Below are positions 35,865 to 44,770 of a DNA stretch of 64,000 bases, piece after piece. Under the pieces are notes generated by a model that saw nothing but the letters and a program-made list of their open reading frames with translations, was not told the DNA's origin and did not search any database. Numbering within the stretch: the stretch's first letter is position 1; each line of letters opens with the position of its first letter. The DNA is from Caldimonas mangrovi. Its GTDB lineage: Bacteria; Pseudomonadota; Gammaproteobacteria; Burkholderiales; Burkholderiaceae_C. The stretch is taken from NCBI RefSeq assembly GCF_023721835.1, contig NZ_JAMKFE010000002.1, positions 186,001 through 250,000 of the forward strand. The letters run 5' to 3'. Position numbers and translations under genes: made by a program.

Positions 35865-36356
35865 TCAGCGCTGCGGCTTGCGGGGCACCGGGGCGGCGGC
35901 TTCGCCGGGAGCGTCGAGATCCGTCCAGTCGGTGACGGGTGCGCTCGGCGGCATTTTGGCGCCCGCTGCCGCGGCCTGGGCCACCAGCGGTTCCACGCGG
36001 TCGCGCCTCGCGACGGCCGGGAAGCGTTCCAGGTGATCGAACGGCGTCGACACCTCGCTGCCGATGCGCCAGAAGACATAACCGATGCGCACCTGCAGCT
36101 GCCGCCACAGGGCATCACGGACCCGCTTCTCGATCACCTTGCTGGCGAGCAAGGCCTGCGGCGACCACTGATTGAGCCGCACCAGCACCAGCAGCGCGGG
36201 CACCTTGCCGTCGGTGCCACCGTACGAGCGCAGGCTGATCTCCGCCGCACCGGGCGGCAGGCCTTGCGCCAGCAACACCTGCCGGATGGCCTCGGTGATC
36301 TTCTCCCGGTCCAGGTCCGGCGCCGGCCTGGGGGAGCTCGTATCCTGAGCGGACAT
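35865..36356 (-). CDS. Conserved small protein of unknown function
   Basis: 163 residues from ATG 36356 (another ATG lies at 36365). No family is recognised with confidence. It has a proline-rich N-terminus, a central alpha/beta region (EKITEAIRQVLLAQGLPPGA, ALLVLVRLNQWSPQALLASK, IEKRVRDALWRQLQVRIGYV) and a Pro/Ala-rich C-terminus. No signal peptide or membrane helix is visible. It faces the end of the signalling operon and is divergent from the HypT-like regulator gene. Confidence 0.6.
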   Translation of the reverse strand: MSAQDTSSPRPAPDLDREKITEAIRQVLLAQGLPPGAAEISLRSYGGTDGKVPALLVLVRLNQWSPQALLASKVIEKRVRDALWRQLQVRIGYVFWRIGSEVSTPFDHLERFPAVARRDRVEPLVAQAAAAGAKMPPSAPVTDWTDLDAPGEAAAPVPRKPQR

Positions 36357-36520
36357 GGGACCCATGCTAACGCCCCTGCAGCGCATCCGGCGCACGCCGA
36401 CGTGCGCAACGGGGGATTGTTCTCGCGTGGCGGTCCTGCGACAAGGGCTGTGGCGCTCGTGCGCCACCCCGGCTAAACGCCAGAGCCGCCGGCGTTTCGT
36501 CGTGGTTACACTCCGCCCTC

Positions 36521-37444
36521 GTGGAAACCAAGTGGCTCGAAGATTTCGTCAGCCTGGCCGAGACCCGCAGCTTTTCGCGGTCGGCCCAGCTGCGGCACGT
36601 GACGCAACCGGCTTTCTCGCGCCGCATCCAGGCGCTCGAAGCCTGGGTCGGCATCGATCTGGTCGACCGGTCGTCCTACCCGACGCGGCTGACGCCGGCC
36701 GGAGAGACTTTTCTGGCGCAGGCGCTGGAAATCCTCGGCAACCTGCAGGCCACGCGCAACATGATGCGCGGGCACCGCTCGGCGGCGCAGGACATGATCG
36801 AGTTCGCCGTGCCGCACACGCTGGCCTTCACGTTCTTTCCGCACTGGGTGATGGGGCTGCGCAAGAGTTTCGGCGCCGTCAAGAGCCGGCTCATCGCACT
36901 GAACGTGCACGACGCCGTGATGCGGCTGACCGAAGGCAGCTGCGATCTGCTGATCGCCTACCACCATGCGTCGCAGCCGCTGCAGCTCAACCCGGATCGC
37001 TACGAGATGCTGAGCCTGGGCCAGGAGACGCTGGCGCCGTACGCCAAGGCCGGGCCGGACGGCGAGCCGCTGTTCCGCATTCCAGGCCGCCCGAACGAGC
37101 GCGTTCCTTTCCTGAGCTACGCCTCGGGCGCCTACCTGGGCCGGCTGGTCGACCTGATCATCAAGCGCTCGCCGGCGCCGCTGAACCTCGAGGCGATCTA
37201 CGAGACCGACATGGCCGAGGGCCTGAAGGCGATGGCGCTCGAGGGGCACGGCGTGGCCTTCCTGCCGGCCAGTTCCGTCAAGAAAGAGCTGCGCGCGAAA
37301 CGCCTGGTGCTGGCGGCGCCCTCCGGGCCGTACGAAGTGACGATGGACGTGCGCATCTACCGCGAGCGGCCCGAAGTGGCCAAGCACGTGCGCCACGGCG
37401 TGCAGGCGCTGTGGGACTACCTGCGCGAGACGCGGGGCGCCTGA
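36521..37444 (+). CDS. LysR-family regulator, HypT/YjiE-like
   Basis: 307 residues from a GTG start. N-terminal winged helix-turn-helix: ETKWLEDFVSLAETRSFSRS and TQPAFSRRIQALEAWVGI; then a LysR effector domain. Segments ETKWL.DF, QPAFSRRI.ALE and SYASGAYLGRLVDLIIKR parallel E. coli HypT, the methionine-oxidation-activated regulator of hypochlorite stress. That role is inferred from similarity only. There is almost no leader, and no clear ribosome site before the GTG; TACACT at 36507-36512 could be a -10, which would make the message nearly leaderless. Confidence 0.85.
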   Translation: METKWLEDFVSLAETRSFSRSAQLRHVTQPAFSRRIQALEAWVGIDLVDRSSYPTRLTPAGETFLAQALEILGNLQATRNMMRGHRSAAQDMIEFAVPHTLAFTFFPHWVMGLRKSFGAVKSRLIALNVHDAVMRLTEGSCDLLIAYHHASQPLQLNPDRYEMLSLGQETLAPYAKAGPDGEPLFRIPGRPNERVPFLSYASGAYLGRLVDLIIKRSPAPLNLEAIYETDMAEGLKAMALEGHGVAFLPASSVKKELRAKRLVLAAPSGPYEVTMDVRIYRERPEVAKHVRHGVQALWDYLRETRGA

Positions 37445-37492
37445 GCGCATGCGGTCGGCAAGCCGCCCGGCACGGGCCGTGAGGACAGATCG

Positions 37493-39715
37493 ATGAGCTG
37501 GGAACTGCTGGGCGTCGCGGTGGTGCTGGTGTTCGCGCTGGCGCCGCTCGTCACGCGCGTGCGAGAGCTGGCGTCGCTGCGCTTTCCGTCCCGCATCGAA
37601 CGCCGGCCGACGGCGCCTCGGCTGCAGGCTGCGGTCGACGACATGCTGCGGCCGGTCGAGGCCGAGCTGGCCGAACTCGGTTTCCGGTTCTCGCATGCGG
37701 CGGAGCTGCGCGGCACGCCGCGCTCGTTGAGCCCCTGGCAACCGGTGCGCGTCTACACGCACCACCACTATCCGTTGATCGCGCAGTTGATGGCTCCCGG
37801 CCCGGTGGAGCTGCCCAACCTGCACCTGCTGGTGATGCTGGCGCAGGTGCGCGAAGGCTTGATGGTCGCCAGCGCCAACCTGCCCTGGTCGGTCGTGCCG
37901 CCCGACCCGCTCGTGCTGCATGCGGCGGGCGAGGGGTTTGCGAACGCCAAGCAGCAGTTCGATGTGCAGCTGGCGGCCATGCATGCAGAGGGGCTGCCCG
38001 ATTTCCTTCCGTGGGGCGGGCGCGAAGACATCGAGGCGCGGCTGACGCAGTACGAGAACCGCACCGCCGAAGCCAGCGTCGCGCAAGGCTGGTGCCGCGC
38101 CGACGGCGAGGCGCTGGCGGTGGCGCCGCGCCGACTGCCGGCGCTGGCCTGGCGCACCTTGCAGCGGTCGCGGCACTTGCGTGCGGTGCTTCGCCAGCTC
38201 CCGGCCGACGCCCCGGCGCTGAAGACCCAGGCGCCGCTGGAGCGCGGGCTGCTGATCTTCGTGGCCGGCAAGGCCGTCACGCGCAGCAGCCCGCCGCCGC
38301 AGGTGCAATGGGCGCTCTACGCCGGCAGTTGCGCGCTGTTCCTGCTGCTGGCGGCGCTGGTGTTCGGCTTCTCGTTCGCCTCGGCGCTGCTGGTCGTGGT
38401 GGCCTTGCACGAGGCCGGACACTACCTCGCGATGCGCGCCTTCGGCTACCGCCGTACGCAGATGCTGATGCTGCCGCTGATCGGGGGGGTGGCGTTCGGC
38501 GAGGAAAGCCGGCCGAACGCGTGGCACCGTGCCCTGGTGGGCTTGGCGGGGCCGGTGCCGGGTCTGCTGATCGGCCTGGCGTTGCTGTGGGCCGAGGTAT
38601 CGCAGCCGGAGCTTTCGCTGCTGGCCTGGCTGATGGTGTTGATCAATGCGCTCAACCTGCTGCCCTTCCATCCCCTCGATGGCGGCCATGTGTTGGAAGC
38701 GTTGTTGCCGGCGCGTCAGGCGGTGGTGCGGTGTGCGCTGGAAGCGGTGGCCCTTGCCGGCCTGGTGGGGCTGTGGTGGCTGCTCGACGCCCCAGTGGCC
38801 CTGCTGCTGGCCATGCTGCGCGTGTTGACGTGGCGGTCGATGTGGCGGCAACTGCAATTCGAGCGCTGGTACCGGCGCGCCGCGGCGCGCACCAAGCCGG
38901 GCGATGCCAAGGCCGTCGCTCGGCAGTCGTTTCAGCTGCTGGACAAGCTGCTGCCCCGGCGCGCATCGCTCGCGCAACGCATCCGCATGGTCGACCAGTT
39001 GATTGCCCACCTGCGCTACAGGCCGATGGGCGCCGCCCGAGGGGCGGGCGTCGCGCTCGCCTATGTGGCCTTGCTCTGCCTGCCGCTGGCGGCCGTGCCG
39101 GATCTCGCACGGTCGATGCACGCCAGCTTCCTCAGCGAGGCCGAGAAACAGACGCAGATGCTGGCCGATGTGCAGACGCGGGTACGCACCATGGCGGTCG
39201 GCGATCTGGTGCGCGCGCTCGAAAGCCGCACCGCTGCGCCGCCGCCCGCATCAGAGCTGGCGTTGACCTCACTCGCCCACCGCACCGGCGACGCCTTGCC
39301 GGACGACGTGCGTCGGCTGTATTCGGCACAAGACGGGTTGCAGAGCGACACCGGGCTCGAGCTGTACCCGGTGGCGGACGTGAGGGTGCTGCGCGAGAAC
39401 CGCCCGCGGCTCGCCAGCCAGCTCGGCAGGCAGCTGCAGGAGCTGCACCCGCAGCGACCGACACACGTGCCGATGGCCTGCACGAGCAGCACCGGGCGCA
39501 ACTGCGGCCACGGTCTCGACGAGGTGCTGAGCTGGCCGCAGCTCGGCACGCTGCAGGACCAACCGGTGCTGCTGCACCCCGACCACGCGGCGGGGCGCTG
39601 GCGGCTCGTGATGCTGCAAACGCAGCCGATGGAACTGGTCGAGCTGCCGACCTTGCGCGAACTGCTGCAGGCGCAGTTCATGGTCCGCGCAGCGGCCGCG
39701 CTGCCTCCGCGGTGA
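37493..39715 (+). CDS. Large membrane protein with M50-type metalloprotease core
   Basis: 740 residues. One N-terminal membrane anchor, then about 240 soluble residues (WQPVRVYTHHHYPLIAQL and following), a cluster of membrane helices from about residue 263, and a C-terminal soluble half of about 250 residues. Two M50 motifs are in the membrane part: HEAGH (H306, E307, H310) and FHPLDGGHV (D396), which supply the zinc ligands of site-2-type proteases. The flanking soluble regions match nothing I recognise. It follows the HypT-like regulator on the same strand, 48 bases apart. Confidence 0.8.
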   Translation: MSWELLGVAVVLVFALAPLVTRVRELASLRFPSRIERRPTAPRLQAAVDDMLRPVEAELAELGFRFSHAAELRGTPRSLSPWQPVRVYTHHHYPLIAQLMAPGPVELPNLHLLVMLAQVREGLMVASANLPWSVVPPDPLVLHAAGEGFANAKQQFDVQLAAMHAEGLPDFLPWGGREDIEARLTQYENRTAEASVAQGWCRADGEALAVAPRRLPALAWRTLQRSRHLRAVLRQLPADAPALKTQAPLERGLLIFVAGKAVTRSSPPPQVQWALYAGSCALFLLLAALVFGFSFASALLVVVALHEAGHYLAMRAFGYRRTQMLMLPLIGGVAFGEESRPNAWHRALVGLAGPVPGLLIGLALLWAEVSQPELSLLAWLMVLINALNLLPFHPLDGGHVLEALLPARQAVVRCALEAVALAGLVGLWWLLDAPVALLLAMLRVLTWRSMWRQLQFERWYRRAAARTKPGDAKAVARQSFQLLDKLLPRRASLAQRIRMVDQLIAHLRYRPMGAARGAGVALAYVALLCLPLAAVPDLARSMHASFLSEAEKQTQMLADVQTRVRTMAVGDLVRALESRTAAPPPASELALTSLAHRTGDALPDDVRRLYSAQDGLQSDTGLELYPVADVRVLRENRPRLASQLGRQLQELHPQRPTHVPMACTSSTGRNCGHGLDEVLSWPQLGTLQDQPVLLHPDHAAGRWRLVMLQTQPMELVELPTLRELLQAQFMVRAAAALPPR

Positions 39716-39797
39716 GCGCTGAAATCGCCTCCACCGATCTATGGTGTTTACCCTAGGTCGCCATGCGTCGATCGCATAACGTCCCGTAGAAACAGCA

Positions 39798-39827
39798 TTG
39801 GCATCGGAATTGCCTCCGCCCTACAGT
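39798..39827 (+). promoter_or_regulatory. Candidate sigma-70 promoter for aspA
   Basis: TTGGCA (39798-39803) and TACAGT (39822-39827) are separated by 18 bases and lie about 30 bases before the aspA start. The arrangement is that of a sigma-70 promoter. No mapping data. Confidence 0.45.
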
Positions 39828-39857
39828 CGCGCCCAGACCGACTGACCGAGCCCCTTC

Positions 39858-41270
39858 ATGACCACCCCCGCTGTACGGCACGAACACGATTTCCTGGGTA
39901 GCAAGGACATCCCCGCGGGTGCGTATTGGGGCGTGCACACGGCACGGGCGGTCGAGAACTTCCCCATCTCGGGGCACCCGATCGGCGCAGTGCCCGAACT
40001 GGTGCGCGCGCTGGCGCTCGTCAAGAAGGCCGCCGCGCGCACCAACACCCGCCTGGGCGTGCTCGAGCCGAAGCTGGCCCACGCGATCGAGGCTGCCTGC
40101 GACGATCTGGCCGCCGGGCAACTGCACGACCAGTTCGTCGTCGACGTGATCCAGGGCGGCGCCGGCACCTCGACCAACATGAACGCGAACGAGGTGATCG
40201 CCAATCGCGCGCTCGAGCACCTCGGCTTCGACAAGGGCCGCTACGACGTCCTGCACCCGAACGATCACGTCAACGCCTCGCAGAGCACCAACGACGTCTA
40301 CCCGACTGCGCTGCGGCTGGCGTCCTGGTTCGGCATCGAGCAGTTGCTCGTGGCGATGGCCGCATTGCGCAGTGCCTTCGAGGGCCGCTCGCTCGAATTC
40401 AAGAACGTGCTGAAGATCGGCCGCACCCAGTTGCAGGACGCCGTGCCGATGACGCTGGGGCAGGAGTTCTCGGCTTTCGCCGTGATGCTCGGCGAGGACG
40501 AGGCGCGGCTGCGAGAGGCGCGCGCGCTGATCGAGGAAGTGAACCTCGGCGCCACCGCGATCGGCACCGGCATCAATGCACCGCACGGCTATGCCGCCGC
40601 GGTGGTGCGCGAACTCGCCGGCTGCAGCGGCGTGCCGGTGCAGCCTGCGGCCAACCTCATCGAGGCGACGCAGGACACCGGCGCGTTCGTGCAGTTGTCG
40701 GGCGTGCTCAAGCGCGTGGCGGTGAAGCTGTCCAAGACCTGCAACGACCTGCGCCTGCTGTCGTCCGGGCCGCAGGCGGGGCTGGGCGACATCCGGCTCC
40801 CGGCGCGCCAGGCGGGTTCGTCCATCATGCCGGGCAAGGTGAACCCGGTGATTCCCGAGGTGGTCAACCAGGTGGCGTTCGAGGTGATCGGCAACGACGT
40901 GACGATCACGCTGGCCTCCGAGGGCGGGCAGCTGCAGCTCAACGCCTTCGAGCCCATCATGGGCTGGTCGCTGTTCAAGAGCATCCGCCACCTGACGCAC
41001 GCCTGCGACACCTTGCGCATGAACTGCGTCGAAGGCATCCAGCCCAATCTGCCGCTGTTGCAGAAACGCGTGGCCGAGTCGGTCACGCTGGTTACCGCGT
41101 TGAACCCGATCATCGGCTACGAAAAAGCGGCGCTGATTGCCAAGACCGCACTTGCGACCGGTGCGTCGATTGCCGACACTGCCGACGCGCTGGGAATCAT
41201 GACGCGCGAAGAAATGCAGGCGCTGCTGGTGCCCGAGAACCTTACTCAGCCGGTGCGCCTGGAGCTGTGA
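39858..41270 (+). CDS. aspA: Aspartate ammonia-lyase
   Basis: 470 residues, normal for AspA. It splits L-aspartate to fumarate and ammonia. N-terminal DFLGSKDIPAGAYWGVHTAR and AVENFPISGH match AspA rather than fumarase C; QGGAGTSTNMNANEV, NDHVNASQSTNDVYPTA and the signature GSSIMPGKVNP (from G320) complete the active site. Located beside two binding-protein genes and the GltJKL transporter, it fits a pathway that imports aspartate/glutamate and feeds aspartate carbon into the TCA cycle. Confidence 0.93.
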   Translation: MTTPAVRHEHDFLGSKDIPAGAYWGVHTARAVENFPISGHPIGAVPELVRALALVKKAAARTNTRLGVLEPKLAHAIEAACDDLAAGQLHDQFVVDVIQGGAGTSTNMNANEVIANRALEHLGFDKGRYDVLHPNDHVNASQSTNDVYPTALRLASWFGIEQLLVAMAALRSAFEGRSLEFKNVLKIGRTQLQDAVPMTLGQEFSAFAVMLGEDEARLREARALIEEVNLGATAIGTGINAPHGYAAAVVRELAGCSGVPVQPAANLIEATQDTGAFVQLSGVLKRVAVKLSKTCNDLRLLSSGPQAGLGDIRLPARQAGSSIMPGKVNPVIPEVVNQVAFEVIGNDVTITLASEGGQLQLNAFEPIMGWSLFKSIRHLTHACDTLRMNCVEGIQPNLPLLQKRVAESVTLVTALNPIIGYEKAALIAKTALATGASIADTADALGIMTREEMQALLVPENLTQPVRLEL

Positions 41271-41300
41271 ACCACCCATAGAAGTAAGAGGGTCGAAACC

Positions 41301-42218
41301 ATGTTGTACCGCCGTTGGACGGCGTCTCGCGTGTCGCGCGGGCTCGCCAGAACGTTTCTTGCCGTGGGCATGCTGGCCCCTGTGCTGGCCGACGCGGGGC
41401 CCGTGCTCGACCGCCTGCGCGAGACCGGCAAGATCCGTCTGGCGCACCGCGAGTCTTCGGTGCCGTTCTCGTATCTCGACGCGAACAAGCAGCCGATCGG
41501 CTACGCAATGGACCTGTGCCTGAAGCTCGCCGAAGCCGTGCGCAAGAAGCTCGAGCTGAAGACGCTCGCGCCCGAGTTCGTGATGGTCACGCCGGCCAAC
41601 CGCATCCAGGCCATTGCCGAAGGCCGCGCCGAGATGGAGTGCGGTTCCACGACGAACAACGCCGAGCGGCGCAAGACCGTGGCGTTCACGGTGCCGCACT
41701 ACATCACCGGGGCACGCTACGCGGTGCGCGCCGACAGCGGCATCGACGACCTGCCGCAGTTCGAAGGGAAGAAACTGGTGTCGACCAAAGGCACGACGCC
41801 GTTGAAAGCGATCGACCAGGCAAACCGGGAGCGACTTCTGCGTATTGCCATCCTCGACGCGCCAGACCATGCCCGGGCGCTGGAGATGGTGGAACAAGGT
41901 CAGGCCGACGGCTTTGCGATGGACGACGTGCTGCTCTACGGGCTGATCGCCGGCCGTCCCGACCCGGCCAGGCTCAAGGTGGTGGGCAAGTTCCTGACCA
42001 TCGAGCCGCTGGCCATCATGCTTCCCAAGGGCGACCCCGAGTTCAAGAAGATCGTCGACGAAGAGATGAGGCGCCTGATCCTGAGCCGCGAGATCTACCC
42101 CGTCTACGAGCGCTGGTTCCAGCGCCCGATTCCGCCGAACAACGCCGCGCTGAACCTCCCCATGAGCTACCTGCTGAAGGACTTCTGGAAATACCCGACA
42201 GACCAAGTCCCGTTCTGA
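41301..42218 (+). CDS. Amino-acid ABC transporter substrate-binding protein (first of two)
   Basis: 305 residues with a Sec signal (LARTFLAVGMLAPVLADA). A bacterial type-3 binding fold: LRETGKIRLAHRESSVPFSY, VMVTPANRIQAIAEGRAEME, CGSTTNNAERRKTVAFTVPH. It is a distant paralogue of the GltI protein 125 bases downstream. Both probably serve the single GltJKL transporter, with different ligands or affinities. It is 30 bases after aspA on the same strand. Confidence 0.88.
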   Translation: MLYRRWTASRVSRGLARTFLAVGMLAPVLADAGPVLDRLRETGKIRLAHRESSVPFSYLDANKQPIGYAMDLCLKLAEAVRKKLELKTLAPEFVMVTPANRIQAIAEGRAEMECGSTTNNAERRKTVAFTVPHYITGARYAVRADSGIDDLPQFEGKKLVSTKGTTPLKAIDQANRERLLRIAILDAPDHARALEMVEQGQADGFAMDDVLLYGLIAGRPDPARLKVVGKFLTIEPLAIMLPKGDPEFKKIVDEEMRRLILSREIYPVYERWFQRPIPPNNAALNLPMSYLLKDFWKYPTDQVPF

Positions 42219-42343
42219 TGGGAAGCTTCGGCCCGCTAGGTTCAACCGCTGCGGCAACTACGTAGTTTCACGTAGACCGTCCTCCCTAGAATCCCGTTCC
42301 TCTATTGACCCGACCTGGGTTTGCTCAACCATTAGGAGCCTCT

Positions 42344-43234
42344 ATGAAGAAGCCTCTGCTCGTCCTGGCCGCCGCCCTGCTTGCTGCCGGTGCGGCTCAA
42401 GCCGACACCCTGAAGAAGATCAAGGAGACCGGCAAGGTCGTGATGGGCGTGCGCGAATCGTCGTCGCCGCTGTCGTTCACGCTGGGTGGCGGCAAGTACG
42501 CCGGCTACCACGTCGAACTGTGCGAGCGCATCATCGGCGACATCGGCAAGCAGCTCGGCACCAAGCCGGCCATCGAATACACGCCGGTGACCTCCCAGAA
42601 CCGCATCCCGCTGGTGCAGAACGGCACCGTCGACATCGAGTGCGGCTCCACCACCAACAACGAAACCCGCCAGCAGCAGGTGGCGTTCGGCCTGACGACC
42701 TACGTCACCGAGGTGCGCATGGCGGTCAACAAGAAATCGGGCATCAAGTCGATCGCCGACCTGAAGAACAAGACCGTCGTCACGACGACCGGCACCACGT
42801 CCGTGCAGCACCTGCGCAAGCACAAGCGCGGCGAGGGCGTCGAGTTCCGCGAGATCTACGGCAAGGACCACGCCGACTCCTTCCTGATCCTCGAGTCGGG
42901 CCGTGCCGATGCCTTCGTGATGGACGACAACCTGCTGGCCGGCAACATCGCCAACGCCAAGAACCCGGGTGACTTCGCCATCGTCGGTGAAGTGCTGTCG
43001 GTCGAGCCGATCGCGATCATGATCCGCAAGGACGACCCGGCCTTCAAGAAGGCGGTCGACGACTCGATCCGTGCGGCGATGAAGAGCGGTGAGCTGAACA
43101 AGCTCTACGCCAAGTGGTTCACCCAGCCGATCCCGCCGAAGAACGTCAGCGTCAACCTGCCGATGGGCGACACGCTGAAGGCGTTGGTCGCGGAACCGAA
43201 CGACAAGCCGATGGAAGCCTACGCGGCGAAGTAA
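42344..43234 (+). CDS. gltI: Glutamate/aspartate-binding protein
   Basis: 296 residues from ATG 42344, with an AGGAG ribosome site 8 bases upstream; an in-frame codon at 42305 is less likely. Signal peptide KKPLLVLAAALLAAGAAQA. The GltI motifs are RESSSPLSF, YTPVTSQNRIPLVQNGTVDI and CGSTTNNETRQQQVAFG. It delivers glutamate or aspartate to GltJKL. A strong intrinsic terminator follows its stop, which should make its message more abundant than that of the permease genes. A TAGAAT at 42287-42292 may be the -10 of its own promoter. Confidence 0.93.
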   Translation: MKKPLLVLAAALLAAGAAQADTLKKIKETGKVVMGVRESSSPLSFTLGGGKYAGYHVELCERIIGDIGKQLGTKPAIEYTPVTSQNRIPLVQNGTVDIECGSTTNNETRQQQVAFGLTTYVTEVRMAVNKKSGIKSIADLKNKTVVTTTGTTSVQHLRKHKRGEGVEFREIYGKDHADSFLILESGRADAFVMDDNLLAGNIANAKNPGDFAIVGEVLSVEPIAIMIRKDDPAFKKAVDDSIRAAMKSGELNKLYAKWFTQPIPPKNVSVNLPMGDTLKALVAEPNDKPMEAYAAK

Positions 43235-43248
43235 GCCGATGGCATGGC

Positions 43249-43282
43249 GACCCACCTGCTGATCGCGGGTGGGTCTTTTTTT
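43249..43282 (+). terminator. Intrinsic terminator/attenuator between gltI and gltJ
   Basis: GACCCACC (43249-43256) pairs with GGTGGGTC (43268-43275), followed by seven T. This is a textbook Rho-independent terminator just after gltI. Because gltJKL follow on the same strand, it likely acts as a partial terminator. Confidence 0.88.
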
Positions 43283-43355
43283 ACGCCATGCCGCCGTAAT
43301 CGAGAACGTTCCGGGGCGTGTGCAGGACATGCTGCGCACCCTGGAGGAGAACAAC

Positions 43356-44066
43356 ATGTCTTACCAATGGGACTGGCAAGTCTTCCTGCGGGACACGGGC
43401 GCCGGTGAAACCTATCTCGACTGGATGCTCTCGGCCTGGGGCTGGACGCTGTCGGTGGCAGGTTGCGCCTGGGTGGTCGCGCTGATCGTCGGTGCCTTGA
43501 TCGGCACCATCCGCACGGTGCCTCACAAGGGGCTGCAGTTTTTCGGCAATGCGTGGGTGGAGCTGTTCCGCAACATCCCGCTGCTGGTGCAGATCTTCCT
43601 GTGGTATCACGTGATCCCCGCGCTGGTGCCGGCTTTCCGTGACGTGTCGACCTTCGTGCTGGTCATCTTCGCGCTGGGCTTCTTCACTTCCGCGCGCGTG
43701 GCCGAGCAGGTGAGGGCGGGCATCCAGGCCTTGCCGCGCGGGCAGATGATGGCCGGTTCGGCGATGGGTCTGACACTGCCGCAGACCTACCGCTACGTGA
43801 TCCTGCCGATGGCGTTTCGCATCGTCATCCCGCCGCTGACCAGCGAGGCGATGAACATCATCAAGAACTCCTCGGTCGCGTTCGCGGTGTCGATCGCCGA
43901 GCTGACGCTGTTCGCGATGCAGGTGCAGGAGGAAACCTCCCGCGGTATCGAGGTCTACCTCGCAGTCACCACGCTGTACATGATCTCCGCCTTCGCGGTG
44001 AACCGCGTGATGGCCTTCATCGAGACGCGCGTGCGCGTTCCCGGCTACGTGGGGGGCGGCAAGTGA
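43356..44066 (+). CDS. gltJ: Glutamate/aspartate ABC transporter permease
   Basis: 236 residues from ATG 43356, preceded by GGAGGAG. The frame is open upstream to 43269 but the family start is MSYQWDWQVFL. Several membrane helices and the EAA-type loop (GIQALPRGQMMAGSAMGLTL) are visible, with WVELFRNIPLLVQIFLWYHV typical of the HisM/GltJ group. With GltK it forms the channel. Its stop overlaps the gltK start by four bases. Confidence 0.94.
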   Translation: MSYQWDWQVFLRDTGAGETYLDWMLSAWGWTLSVAGCAWVVALIVGALIGTIRTVPHKGLQFFGNAWVELFRNIPLLVQIFLWYHVIPALVPAFRDVSTFVLVIFALGFFTSARVAEQVRAGIQALPRGQMMAGSAMGLTLPQTYRYVILPMAFRIVIPPLTSEAMNIIKNSSVAFAVSIAELTLFAMQVQEETSRGIEVYLAVTTLYMISAFAVNRVMAFIETRVRVPGYVGGGK

Positions 44067-44728
44067 ACATCGACTGGTCTTTCTACAACTGGGACCTCAT
44101 CAGCAACTACGTGCTGAAGGGCTTCCTGTTCAGCATCCAGCTCACACTGGTGGCGATGATCGGTGGCATCCTGCTGGGCACGGTGCTGGCGCTGATGCGG
44201 CTGTCCGGCGTCAAGGCTCTCGTCATCCCGGCGACGATCTACGTCAACGGCATGCGCTCGATCCCGCTGGTGATGGTGATCCTGTGGTTCTTCCTGCTGG
44301 TGCCCTTCGTGCTCGGCCAGCCGATCGGCGCCGAGCTGTCGGCCATCATCACGTTCACGCTGTTCGAGGCCGCGTACTACTCGGAGATCATGCGTGCGGG
44401 CATCCAGTCGATCCCGCGCGGCCAGGTGTTCGCCGGCCAGGCCGTGGGCCTGACGTACGGGCAGAACATGCGTTTCGTGATCCTGCCGCAGGCGTTCCGC
44501 AACATGCTGCCGGTGCTGCTGACGCAGACCATCATCCTGTTCCAGGACACCTCGCTCGTCTACGCGATCGGCGCCTACGACACGCTCAAGGGCTTCGAGA
44601 TCGCCGGCAAGAACATGGGCCGCCCGATCGAGGCCTACCTGGCTGCGGCCGTGGTCTACTTCGTCATCTGCTTCGCGCTGTCCCAGCTGGTCAAGCGCCT
44701 GCAGAAGAAAATTGCGATCGTTCGCTGA
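44063..44728 (+). CDS. gltK: Glutamate/aspartate ABC transporter permease
   Basis: 221 residues, about five membrane helices. The EAA loop reads GIQSIPRGQVFAGQAVGLTY and the N-terminal part has YVNGMRSIPLVMVILWFF. It is the second permease subunit, coupled by a GTGA overlap to gltJ (GTG start). The C-terminus ends in KRLQKKIAIVR, as in GltK. The ATPase gene follows after 42 bases. Confidence 0.94.
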   Translation: MNIDWSFYNWDLISNYVLKGFLFSIQLTLVAMIGGILLGTVLALMRLSGVKALVIPATIYVNGMRSIPLVMVILWFFLLVPFVLGQPIGAELSAIITFTLFEAAYYSEIMRAGIQSIPRGQVFAGQAVGLTYGQNMRFVILPQAFRNMLPVLLTQTIILFQDTSLVYAIGAYDTLKGFEIAGKNMGRPIEAYLAAAVVYFVICFALSQLVKRLQKKIAIVR

Positions 44729-44770
44729 TGCGCCATCGGGCTCAGCGACTTTGAATCAGGAGACGACAAC

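Noticed and set aside
36506-39121. Antisense frame of about 870 codons opposite the HypT-like and M50 genes
   Set aside because: It spans two real genes and is low-complexity His/Gln/Arg-rich sequence.
39753-42257. Antisense frame of about 830 codons opposite aspA and the first binding protein
   Set aside because: It crosses two well-supported genes and has no motif of its own.
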